From Bacillus sp. ISL-18 (GTDB taxonomy: Bacteria > Bacillota > Bacilli > Bacillales > Cytobacillaceae), in contig NZ_JAGGQG010000030.1 in NCBI RefSeq assembly GCF_018613415.1, positions 79,693 to 143,692 on the forward strand: a stretch of 64,000 nucleotides of DNA. The letters run 5' to 3'. The notes beneath the pieces were generated by a model. It saw nothing but the letters and a program-made list of their open reading frames with translations, ran no database searches and was not told the origin of the DNA. Shown here piece after piece: positions 33,988 through 41,847 of the stretch (position 1 is the first letter of the stretch; each line of letters opens with the position of its first letter). The position numbers and the translations under genes are program-made.

Positions 33988-34136
33988 AAGCAAACCCTCC
34001 TTTTTTAGATTACCCAATTTTTATAGAAACATTTAAGGATAAGAATCAAACAATTGATTTTAAACTTAGAAAAATTAGGTCGTTTTTCCAGAGAAAGTAT
34101 AATGTTATTTTTTCACACTGGATGTATAATGAATGT

Positions 34137-34412
34137 ATCGTGCTAGACGGGGAGGTAGCGGTGCCCTGTACTCGCAATCCGCTCCAGCGGGGTTGAATTC
34201 CTTTTCTAGGTTAATTCGCTGTAGGGTCAGTCTTAAAAAAGTGATGTTGACGTCTTGGTCCTTCGCAATGGGAATCCATGAACTATGTCAGGTCCGGAAG
34301 GAAGCAGCATTAAGTGGAAGCTCTCATGTGCCGAAGGGTTGCCTGTGCTGAGTTATCTTTTTTTTGCAACGCTTATGGAGATTAATCGACAGAAGGTGCA
34401 CGGTTACATATA
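34137..34412 (+). ncRNA. scr: signal recognition particle RNA, large Bacillus type (scRNA)
   Basis: The 5' Alu part GCTAGACGGGGAGGTAGCGG and the helix-8 core GTCAGGTCCGGAAGGAAGCAG (at 34288-34308) are diagnostic of the ~270-nt Bacillus SRP RNA. The 5' GTATCGTGC pairs with GCACGGTTAC at the 3' end, closing the molecule. A TATAAT box lies at 34125-34130. It binds Ffh to target nascent membrane proteins. The usual downstream dnaX is not present here. Confidence 0.95.
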
Positions 34413-34418
34413 TAATCG

Positions 34419-34447
34419 AAAACTCATCCATTTGGATGAGTTTTTTT
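34419..34447 (+). terminator. terminator of SRP RNA
   Basis: AAAACTCATCCA pairs with GGATGAGTTTT and is followed by a T run. Confidence 0.88.
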
Positions 34448-34459
34448 GGTTAACTAGAT

Positions 34460-34588
34460 TTACTGGTTATGATTTTGTTGAGATTTTATCGCCATTTTTT
34501 CGAGTCCATTTTCTCTGTCAAATTCTACATCAGCAACTGGCGCGCCTTTTTTATTTTTTGAAAATCTGCTTTTTTTGTTTTTAGTCAT
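34460..34588 (-). CDS. small basic protein
   Basis: 42 residues starting MTKNKKSRFSKNKKGAPVAD, then VEFDRENGLEKMAIKSQQNH. Highly basic at the N-terminus. GAGGTG lies 4 bases before ATG 34588. Resembles short Lys-rich Bacillus proteins expressed in spores, but I cannot name it. Encoded opposite to and just after the SRP RNA. Confidence 0.55.
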   Translation of the reverse strand: MTKNKKSRFSKNKKGAPVADVEFDRENGLEKMAIKSQQNHNQ

Positions 34589-34710
34589 TTTGCACCTCAT
34601 ATTTGTTAGTTTTGTTTCGTCAAGGATGCTTTTTCTATTCTTGAATGGCACCCACTATTTTAGTTTGCTTTCTAATGGCTAAGCTATTCGATTATCTTTG
34701 ATGACATAAG

Positions 34711-34741
34711 AAAAAGACGTGTGAGGTTCACACGTCTTTTG
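34711..34741 (-). terminator. terminator of the aldo/keto reductase gene
   Basis: AAAAGACGTGTG pairs with TCACACGTCTTTT; minus strand continues TTTTTCTTA. Confidence 0.85.
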
Positions 34742-34820
34742 TATATCTTACCTTTCAATTGGTATTAAAGCTGGGGTGGAATGGATTTCGGCAGGATTGC
34801 GGTTTTTTCCCCACTCTCCC

Positions 34821-35645
34821 CTATCGAACATTCATCTCGTTCGGATTTGGACCTTTACGCCGATTGCGATTGATCTGATTGATTTCATTCATTTCAGCAG
34901 AAGTCAGTTCGAAATCAAAAACTTGAAAGTTTTCTTCGATTCTAGATGTTGTAACCGACTTTGGAATGACAATCGTATTGTTTTGTAAATGCCACCGTAA
35001 AACGGTTTGAGCTGGTGACTTATCATGGGATTTAGCAATTCGTTGAACCACTACATCTTGGAGCACTTCTCCACCTTGATCCAGCGGGCTCCACGCTTCT
35101 ATAAAGATGTTATGCTTTGCACAAAACTCTTTTAGATCATTTTGGGCAAGGTAAGGATGGCATTCCACTTGGTTTAGCACCGGTACTACTTCACATTCTT
35201 TTAAAAGGCGCTTTAAGTGTTGTATTTCAAAATTACAAACACCGATAGCTTTTACGCGGCCATCGCGGTAAAGCTTTTCTAATGCTTTATAGGTATCCAC
35301 ATACTGGTCAAATTGAGGAGTGGGCCAATGAATCAAGTAAAGATCGACATAGTCCAGTCCTAATCTTTCTAAGCTTTCTTCAAACGCACGGAGTGTATTT
35401 TCATACCCTTGGTCACTATTCCAGACTTTTGTCGTAATAAATAATTCTTTACGGGGAAGAGATGATTCTTTAATTGCTTTTCCCACGCCTTTTTCATTTT
35501 GATAGATCATCGCCGTATCGATGGAGCGGTAACCTACTTGGATTGCCGTTTTAACTGCAGCAGTGGCTTGATCATCTTCAACCTGCCACACACCAAAACC
35601 AAGCTGAGGCATTTTTAATCCGTTGTTTAACGTAACAAAATTCAT
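34821..35645 (-). CDS. aldo/keto reductase, YvgN/YtbE type
   Basis: 274 residues. Begins MNFVTLNNGLKMPQLGFGVW; tetrad visible in SIDTAMIYQNEKGVG (Asp, Tyr), ITTKVWNSD (Lys) and YLIHWPTP (His); NADPH site IPKSVTTSRIEENF. The B. subtilis homologues are methylglyoxal/glyoxal reductases. It lies 28 bases after an old yellow enzyme gene on the same strand, so the two probably form an operon for carbonyl detoxification. Confidence 0.93.
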   Translation of the reverse strand: MNFVTLNNGLKMPQLGFGVWQVEDDQATAAVKTAIQVGYRSIDTAMIYQNEKGVGKAIKESSLPRKELFITTKVWNSDQGYENTLRAFEESLERLGLDYVDLYLIHWPTPQFDQYVDTYKALEKLYRDGRVKAIGVCNFEIQHLKRLLKECEVVPVLNQVECHPYLAQNDLKEFCAKHNIFIEAWSPLDQGGEVLQDVVVQRIAKSHDKSPAQTVLRWHLQNNTIVIPKSVTTSRIEENFQVFDFELTSAEMNEINQINRNRRKGPNPNEMNVR

Positions 35646-35673
35646 GATATTTGCTCCTTTTCACGATATCGTT

Positions 35674-36705
35674 CTAGCGATTTGGGAATCCTGGTATATA
35701 CTGTCTTGGGACTTCTGTTTCTTTCCGAAGGGCGGATGCGGCTTCTAAGGTCCAATATGGATTTCTTAACATTCCTCTTCCGACTGCCACAAGGTCCGCG
35801 TCTTCGTTGCCGATCACAGCGTTTGCTAACCCTGGTTCATCTAGTCTTCCTACAGCGATTACAGGGACATTTAGTGCTTCCTTAATGGCTCTAGCTAATG
35901 GGACTTGGTACGCAACATGCGTTCCAGGTCTTCCGGCCGCAGCGATTGGCCCTTCTCCCCCTGCGCTTACATGGAACATATCTACGCCTGCCTGCTGATA
36001 AACTCTGGAAAATTCAATCGCTTCGTCGATTCCATAACCGCCTTCTACGTATTCTCTTCCAGAAATGCGCATGATTAATGGCATATTTTCAGGCATTTCA
36101 CTTTTTGCAGCCTGAATGACTTCTTTGCCAAATTTGGTTAATTCCTGTCCGTACTCATCTGTTCGTTTATTTGTGTAAGCTGATGTAAATTGATGAATCA
36201 GGTATCCGTGGGCACCATGGAGTTCGATTACATCAAATCCTGCTTTTATAGCTCGTTGTACAGCCAGGCGGAATTTTTCTACCATATCTTTTATATCTTC
36301 TGTAGACAGGGCTCTTGGTGTTTTCGAATTTTCGTCGAATGGAATGGCTGATGGAGCAACGGGTACTTCTGCATCTTCCGCTTTTCTTCCCGCATGAGCT
36401 ATCTGAATCCCAACTTTAGCTCCATATTGATGGCAGGCGTCTACAATCCGTTTTAATGGAGCGATATGTTCGTCTGACCATAAACCTAAATCATAATCAG
36501 AAATTCGGCCGTCTGGTTCCACATCCGTCATTTCAATAATAATTAAGCCGGCACCGCCAATTGCCCGGCTAACGTAATGCACATAATGCCAATCTGTCGC
36601 TATTCCATCTTTATTGGTAACCGAGTATTGACACATCGGTGGCATTACAATTCGATTTTTCAATTGCAGTCCTTTTAACTGGTAAGGTGTAAATAAATGT
36701 TCCAT
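35674..36705 (-). CDS. namA: NADPH dehydrogenase, YqjM-type old yellow enzyme
   Basis: 343 residues. FMN-binding TIM barrel with the YqjM features PPMCQYSV (flavin-tuning Cys), WHYVHYVSRAIG, IQIAHAGRK, ELHGAHGYLIHQF (substrate His pair) and VAVGRGMLRNP. Reduces the C=C bond of enones, nitroaromatics and nitrate esters with NADPH. Start at ATG 36705, preceded by AAGGAG; eleven upstream codons excluded. Followed by the aldo/keto reductase and preceded by a MarR-type gene, with a palindrome at 36852-36869 between them. Confidence 0.95.
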   Translation of the reverse strand: MEHLFTPYQLKGLQLKNRIVMPPMCQYSVTNKDGIATDWHYVHYVSRAIGGAGLIIIEMTDVEPDGRISDYDLGLWSDEHIAPLKRIVDACHQYGAKVGIQIAHAGRKAEDAEVPVAPSAIPFDENSKTPRALSTEDIKDMVEKFRLAVQRAIKAGFDVIELHGAHGYLIHQFTSAYTNKRTDEYGQELTKFGKEVIQAAKSEMPENMPLIMRISGREYVEGGYGIDEAIEFSRVYQQAGVDMFHVSAGGEGPIAAAGRPGTHVAYQVPLARAIKEALNVPVIAVGRLDEPGLANAVIGNEDADLVAVGRGMLRNPYWTLEAASALRKETEVPRQYIPGFPNR

Positions 36706-36851
36706 GTGAACACTCCTTCGATCGATTAGCATTTGCAAGAATTAGGCTGTGCTAAAAAGACATATAACAACATTTAGCGTCTACTTTTTTCTCCATTTTA
36801 ACCGGTTTTTCTCATCTAAAAAATGCTAAGTTATGAGTCACATAAATAAAA

Positions 36852-36869
36852 TGTATGTGCATGCATACA
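36852..36869 (-). promoter_or_regulatory. candidate MarR-type operator before namA
   Basis: TGTATG (36852-36857) and CATACA (36864-36869) flank a 6-base centre, in the region between the MarR-family gene and namA. Likely the regulator's binding site (inference). Confidence 0.5.
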
Positions 36870-36963
36870 AATTAACATACGCCAAAACCACACGTCAAGT
36901 AAGATGTTTCCTTAACAAAAAAATGGGAACAAAGTTACCCGAATTGAGTTGCGCATCCAGTTT

Positions 36964-37404
36964 TCACTTCGTCCCATCTGCTTTTAATTGATCCATTAGT
37001 TTTTCTAATTCTTCTTGGACCTTATCTTTTGAAAAAGTCCTTTCAAGTGTTTGATTAAATGTAATGATTGCCCCTTTAAGCTTTTCTTCGCCTTCGGGTG
37101 TTAAGGAAGTGTAAATCGCCCTTCGGTCGTCTATGCAGATATTTCTTTTTAATACACCACAGTCCCTCGCTTCAAATCGGCTTACTAACCTAGACATGGC
37201 GCTTTGACTTAATCCGACTAAGTTCTGTAGTTGCTGTAACTTTAACTTTTTATCAGGTGCTTCATACAAAAATAAGAGAACGTAAAACTCGTTCAGTGAT
37301 AATTTATGATTCAGTTGAAGGCTGCTTTCTAACTCATTTGTGATTTTTATATGCAAATTGGAGAATGATAACCAATTAGGTATTAGTTGGCGAATGGATT
37401 CCAT
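36964..37404 (-). CDS. MarR-family transcriptional regulator
   Basis: 146 residues from ATG 37404 (AGGTGG upstream). The winged helix includes SLNEFYVLLFLYEAP, LKLQQLQNLVGLSQSAMSRL, VSRFEARDCGVLKRNICIDD and AIYTSLTPEGEEKL. Two Cys are present (CGVLKRNIC); Cys-based redox sensing as in OhrR-type regulators is possible but unproven. It precedes namA and the aldo/keto reductase on the same strand and is divergent from a Bcr-type efflux gene, all plausible targets. Confidence 0.9.
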   Translation of the reverse strand: MESIRQLIPNWLSFSNLHIKITNELESSLQLNHKLSLNEFYVLLFLYEAPDKKLKLQQLQNLVGLSQSAMSRLVSRFEARDCGVLKRNICIDDRRAIYTSLTPEGEEKLKGAIITFNQTLERTFSKDKVQEELEKLMDQLKADGTK

Positions 37405-37667
37405 ATGTACCACCTATTCTGGTTTTTCCAAAAGGCTATTATGCCTTGTAGATTTTATCGATTTATTCTTTAATTACCCTTTATACTACCAAGTAAGTAA
37501 ATTGATAGTCAATTGTACCTGTTGAATTCTTCATTTTAAGAATTGAATTTTTTTGTTTTTCAACTTATAAAACTATTTCTTATGGTATACTGTGAAAAGT
37601 TCATTTTTAGTCTTTCGAAAATTTCGATACACGCAACAAGAAAACGAGATTGGAAGGTGTGAGGTTT

Positions 37668-38891
37668 ATGGTTCATAATCCAACAGGGAAACAGCGATTG
37701 GGGTTAGCCTTCCTGCTTAGTTTGCTTGGAATGCTTGGGCCATTTAATATTGATATGTATTTACCAAGCTTCCCTAGTATTGGACATGACTTTGGGGCAC
37801 GTGCCTCGCTTGTGCAGCTGAGTTTAACGGCGTGTTTAATTGGACTGGCTGTTGGTCAGGTGATTGTTGGACCTATCAGTGATGCCCAGGGGAGAAGGAA
37901 ACCATTAATCGTTTCCATTTCTTTATTTGCATTAGCGTCCCTTTTCTGTGCGCTTGCTCCCAATATTATCATATTGATAACAGCCCGATTTATACAAGGC
38001 TTTACTGCCTCAGCGGGAATCGTCCTTTCACGGGCTGTGGTACGTGATGTGTTTAGCAGTAAAGAACTGACGAAATTCTTTGCCCTTTTAATGGTCATCA
38101 ATTCAACAGCCCCAATGATTGCACCCATGACAGGCGGAGCAATACTGCTTATACCCTTTGCAAGCTGGCATACGATATTCTATTTCTTATTTTTTCTCGG
38201 GGTTTTTATCGTCTTAGTAGTGGCCCTGCGTTTAAAGGAAACATTACCGCTCGAAAAAAGAGTTCCAAGCTCAGTTGGACATTCTTTACGATCAATGGGG
38301 AGTTTGTTTAAGGATCGTTCGTTTATTGGCTATGCCTTGATCGTCGGTTTTGTTCATGGCGGCAGCTTTGCTTATGTATCGGGGACGCCCTTCGTCTACC
38401 AGGGAATTTATGACGTATCGCCACAAGTTTTTAGTATTTTATTTGGTATTAACGGTCTTGCCATTATCACCGGCAGTTTTCTTATTGGGCGCTTTGCTGG
38501 GATTGTTCCTGAAAGAAATCTGCTTCGGATCGCTGTTATTACCGCTGTTTGTGCAACATTTGTCTTGCTTGTGATGACGGTGATTGAAGGACCATTATCT
38601 GCTATTGTTATAGCTATCTTTATCTACATGACTACAATTGGAATGATATTAACAAGTTCATTTACACTAGCGATGGAAAAACAAGGTCATCGTGCAGGGA
38701 GTGCAAGTGCGGTTTTAGGCATGCTCCCATTACTAATTGGTTCGATTGTATCTCCACTCGTTGGGATTAATGAGTCAACAGCAGTACCAATGGGTGCGAT
38801 CTTGTTTATTACCTCCTCTATCGGGTGCATTTTCTTTTTTACACTTACTAAAAAGAAAGCACCATCGCAAGTTATTCGATTACATGCTTAA
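37668..38891 (+). CDS. Bcr/CflA-family multidrug MFS transporter
   Basis: 407 residues, twelve membrane helices. FNIDMYLPSFPSI at the first helix and GPISDAQGRRKPLI (motif A) after the second are Bcr/CflA signatures; RFIQGFTASAGIVLSRAVVRD follows, and the fifth helix has the antiporter-type SAPMIAPMTGG. Proton-driven drug export in the cytoplasmic membrane. ATG 37668 lies after GGAAGGTGTGAGG. Divergent from the MarR-type regulator. Confidence 0.93.
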   Translation: MVHNPTGKQRLGLAFLLSLLGMLGPFNIDMYLPSFPSIGHDFGARASLVQLSLTACLIGLAVGQVIVGPISDAQGRRKPLIVSISLFALASLFCALAPNIIILITARFIQGFTASAGIVLSRAVVRDVFSSKELTKFFALLMVINSTAPMIAPMTGGAILLIPFASWHTIFYFLFFLGVFIVLVVALRLKETLPLEKRVPSSVGHSLRSMGSLFKDRSFIGYALIVGFVHGGSFAYVSGTPFVYQGIYDVSPQVFSILFGINGLAIITGSFLIGRFAGIVPERNLLRIAVITAVCATFVLLVMTVIEGPLSAIVIAIFIYMTTIGMILTSSFTLAMEKQGHRAGSASAVLGMLPLLIGSIVSPLVGINESTAVPMGAILFITSSIGCIFFFTLTKKKAPSQVIRLHA

Positions 38892-38937
38892 GGTTTATTT
38901 ACTGTTTTTATTGAGGAATAGGCCTAGAATTGAACAT

Positions 38938-38980
38938 TAAAAAAAATGGTCCTCATGAACTTTCATGAGGACCATTTTTC
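38938..38980. terminator. bidirectional terminator
   Basis: AAAAATGGTCCTCATGA pairs with TCATGAGGACCATTTTT. Confidence 0.92.
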
Positions 38981-39123
38981 ATATAGGGAGGCAATCTCAG
39001 TCCTAACAGCATCGGCATGAGGACATCTTTCTCTACCTAACGAAGATTCCTTTCCTAATGTCTAGAAAGTTTCTTTGTGTAACGTCTACAAGGTCTCCTA
39101 AATTTTATTAAACAGCAAAAACA

Positions 39124-40692
39124 CTATTTTAAAACAGGTGCTTTTCGATTATGGGTTGCTTCTTGATAAGAATATGCCAATTTGATCAATGTTGGCTCAT
39201 CAAATGCTTTTCCTAGCATTTCCATCCCGATTGGGAGACCATTATCGCTGAAACCGGCTGGAACTGAAATGGCCGGGAAGCCTGAAAACGGACTTAACCG
39301 ATTGGCATTTCCTGCTCCCTGGCCACTTCCTACCACGGCTGGTAATGCACTAGAAGTTGGATAAACAAGCGCATCGAGCTCAAATTCATTAAAAGTGCTC
39401 ATTAAGCTTTCCTTGGCTAGTTTTGGACGTTCGGTAATAATCCTCTGGTAATCCACATTAGTTTCTAGAGATCCCATATTATTTCTAGAGATTAAGCCGC
39501 TTTTTAAGCTCGGATGATATAATCCGCTATTAATGATATCTGTCAGTGTGTGAACAGGTGCATTTGGTCCGAGAGATGCGAGATAATCATTTAACTGAAA
39601 CTTAAATTCATATCCGCTCAAACTTGGATATGCTAGAATTTGATCAAGATTCGGTATAGTGACCTCATATACTTCGGCCCCTTGCTCTTTCATATCAGCA
39701 ACCGCTTCGTCCATGACCTTATTTATTTGTTGATCTTTTCCAAATAAAGCTCGTACGATTCCAATGCGAGCTTGTTTCAATCCATTTTTCTTAAGGTAAT
39801 GTGTATATGTTTTCGGCACTTTACCGACACTTGCTTCCGTCACTGGATCAGCTGGGTCATACCCGGCAATTGCATCAAGTACAACGGCTGCATCTTCCAC
39901 TGTACGAGCAATCGGTCCGCCGACATCCTGTGAAAGCGCAAGAGGTATAATACCATCCCTGCTAGCTAGTCCCATGGTTGGCCGAATTCCAACAAGATCA
40001 TTAAAAGATGAGGGAATTCGAATGGAACCACCCGTATCTGTCCCTAATCCGACCGTTACAAAGTTTGAAGTAACAGCCGCTGCCGTACCTCCGCTCGAAC
40101 CGCCAGGATATCTTGTAGTATCATATGGATTATAGGTTTGTCCGCCCAAAGAACTAATGGTTTCAAATCCAAACGCAAATTCATGAAGGTTTGCTTTTCC
40201 TAGAATAATCGCCCCTTCTTCTCTTAATCTCTTCGTTTGGTAAGCGTCATCCAATGGAAACGACCCTTTTAGCGACAGGGAACCGGCTGTCGTCTGCATA
40301 TCGTATGTATCAAAGTTGTCTTTTAAAATCACTGGGATCCCGTGTAATGGACCACGGACTTTGCCAGCTTTTCGTTCTTGATCGAGCTTCTTTGCCTCAA
40401 CAATCGCATCTTTGTTAATCGTAATTATAGAGTGAATACTATCATCATACTTCCCGATTCGATTTAAGTAGAATTCAACTAATTGTTCAGACGTCAACGC
40501 CCCCTTTTGCATATCGTGCTCTAAATCCAGTATCGTCGCTTCCTCAATCTCAGCTGCTAAAGCACTTTTTGCGACAGGACTAGCGGTATTTGCGGCTGCA
40601 TGTACCGTGGCACCTGCAGGCATAGCTAGTAAACTTCCTGCTAATACTAAACTCGTTACGAAAGGTTTTGATTTCCTCCCCCATTTTCCCAT
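39124..40692 (-). CDS. secreted amidase (amidase-signature family)
   Basis: 522 residues. A Sec signal peptide (SKPFVTSLVLAGSLLAMPAG, cleaved after VHAA) exports the enzyme. The Ser-cisSer-Lys triad is visible: GIPVILKDNFDT (Lys), YPGGSSGGTAAAV (cis-Ser region) and GTDTGGSIRIPSS (nucleophile). Cytosolic relatives are GatA and acylamidases; secretion is less usual. Substrate unknown. A clean GGGGGAGTC site precedes the ATG. Alone in its unit. Confidence 0.92.
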   Translation of the reverse strand: MGKWGRKSKPFVTSLVLAGSLLAMPAGATVHAAANTASPVAKSALAAEIEEATILDLEHDMQKGALTSEQLVEFYLNRIGKYDDSIHSIITINKDAIVEAKKLDQERKAGKVRGPLHGIPVILKDNFDTYDMQTTAGSLSLKGSFPLDDAYQTKRLREEGAIILGKANLHEFAFGFETISSLGGQTYNPYDTTRYPGGSSGGTAAAVTSNFVTVGLGTDTGGSIRIPSSFNDLVGIRPTMGLASRDGIIPLALSQDVGGPIARTVEDAAVVLDAIAGYDPADPVTEASVGKVPKTYTHYLKKNGLKQARIGIVRALFGKDQQINKVMDEAVADMKEQGAEVYEVTIPNLDQILAYPSLSGYEFKFQLNDYLASLGPNAPVHTLTDIINSGLYHPSLKSGLISRNNMGSLETNVDYQRIITERPKLAKESLMSTFNEFELDALVYPTSSALPAVVGSGQGAGNANRLSPFSGFPAISVPAGFSDNGLPIGMEMLGKAFDEPTLIKLAYSYQEATHNRKAPVLK

Positions 40693-41004
40693 TGTGACTC
40701 CCCCTTAAATTAAGATTCTATGAATATATCAACTTTATTTTCATTCGTCCTAAAATATGAAAGGTTTTCTGACACAGAAAAGCGCTTAGTAGAAATAACG
40801 GCATTGCCGCCTCTTCCCCCATCTTTTTCGGGAGGTAATGTTAGTAGTCTTATCAGACCGGCACCTTAGAACCATTTTCTATTCATCAAAAAACATTACT
40901 ATTCTACTAAAATATCCTTTTATTGATTAAACAGTTTTCAATCATTGTTTGTGTTATTCTATTAAAATAATTCAGTAATTGAAATAAAGAAACGAGGGAA
41001 TTCA
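40693..41004. other. 312-base region with an unexplained GC-richer stretch
   Basis: Holds the amidase promoter side. At 40796-40875 the composition rises locally (CGGCATTGCCG mini-palindrome, CTTCCCCC and GGGAGG arms), which could fold into a structured leader of the amidase transcript on the minus strand. It does not match any riboswitch I know. No gene seen. Confidence 0.35.
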
Positions 41005-41281
41005 TTGTCACAGAGACTTATTCATCATATTGAAATCTATGTTTCTAATTTAAAGCAGAGCGATTGAATTTTGGGGTTGGTTTTTAGAAAAGTTAGGCAA
41101 GGGCGTTAAAGAAAGAGGGATGCACATTCTCTATAAAAATAAGCATCCATTTGCAGGAGGAAATCCACATTACGCAGTTTATTTTGAGGACCCTGATCGA
41201 ATTAAGGTTGAATTGATAGCCCCGAAAGAGAGTGACCTCCTAAATGAGGTCTTTTCTATTACGGTTCTTGACTTTTCATGA
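41005..41281 (+). pseudogene. glyoxalase/VOC-family gene, frameshifted and internally deleted
   Basis: The TTG at 41005 opens MSQRLIHHIEIYVSNLKQS, the start of a glyoxalase fold. The next expected residues IEFWGWFLEKLGKG lie in another frame and are followed directly by KERGMHILYKNKHPFAGGNP and AVYFEDPDRIKVELIAP, which is the C-terminal strand block. About 50 residues of the middle are missing. So both a frameshift and an internal deletion are present. GAGGGAA is upstream. A hairpin GACCTC/GAGGTC with TTTTC lies at 41232-41254. Confidence 0.72.
41232..41256 (+). terminator. hairpin at the end of the glyoxalase remnant
   Basis: GACCTC-CTAAAT-GAGGTC followed by TTTTCTATT. Confidence 0.55.
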
Positions 41282-41435
41282 TTTGGTTTACTAAGTTTTG
41301 AGTTGCATCTTGTGACGATGGCGCAGTATTTTCAATCGCCGGCTGAACGTAGTTTAGTGCTGACTGATTAATGTTTTTAAATATCTTCATTTTATTTTCT
41401 GGATCGTTCTGATTTGGAATACTTTCGTTCATCAT
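41259..41435 (-). CDS. small hypothetical protein
   Basis: 58 residues beginning MMNESIPNQNDPENKMKIF, then NINQSALNYVQPAIENTAPS. Polar, Asn/Gln-rich, no membrane segment. TGGAGGA lies 4 bases before the first ATG and 7 before the second (41432). Family not recognised; composition resembles small spore-associated proteins. Converges with the glyoxalase remnant. Confidence 0.6.
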   Translation of the reverse strand: MMNESIPNQNDPENKMKIFKNINQSALNYVQPAIENTAPSSQDATQNLVNQIMKSQEP

Positions 41436-41596
41436 CTATTCCTCCATAGTTAAATTCACTTCTTATTTTCTATTTTATTTTGAAAAATATACATTAACTG
41501 TTAACTACTAGTAAAAAAGGCTCAAATTATTAAATTTTATAAATTTTGATTTGATTCTAGCAACTTCTCTTGTATACTGAAAAAAGTTAAATAAAC

Positions 41597-41697
41597 ATAA
41601 CTAGGGGAGTCCAATAGTTTGGGCTGAGAGAGAAACACGCTTAAGTTTCTTGACCCTTTGGACCTGATCTGGATCATACCAGCGTGGGGAAGTTGAA
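41597..41697 (+). promoter_or_regulatory. TPP riboswitch (THI element) of thiC
   Basis: The conserved elements are all present in order: GGGGAGTCC, GGGCTGAGAG, GACCCTTTGGACCTGATCTGG (partly) and ATACCAGCGTGGGGAAG. Binding thiamine pyrophosphate should favour the terminator just downstream and switch off thiC. Confidence 0.95.
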
Positions 41698-41731
41698 CAA
41701 GCATCTCTTAACCTGAGATAAACTTCTACAT

Positions 41732-41770
41732 AAAAAGCCGGGTCCATCCTTAAGTGGACCCGGCTTTTTA
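41732..41770 (+). terminator. riboswitch-controlled terminator
   Basis: AAAAAGCCGGGTCCA pairs with TGGACCCGGCTTTTT, 35 bases after the TPP aptamer and 78 before thiC. Confidence 0.92.
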
Positions 41771-41847
41771 TGTACTTCAATTATTCCCATCCACTTGTTA
41801 TGTTCTAGAACTCGTCCTTTTATTAAAAAAAAGGGAGAGATTTATCA

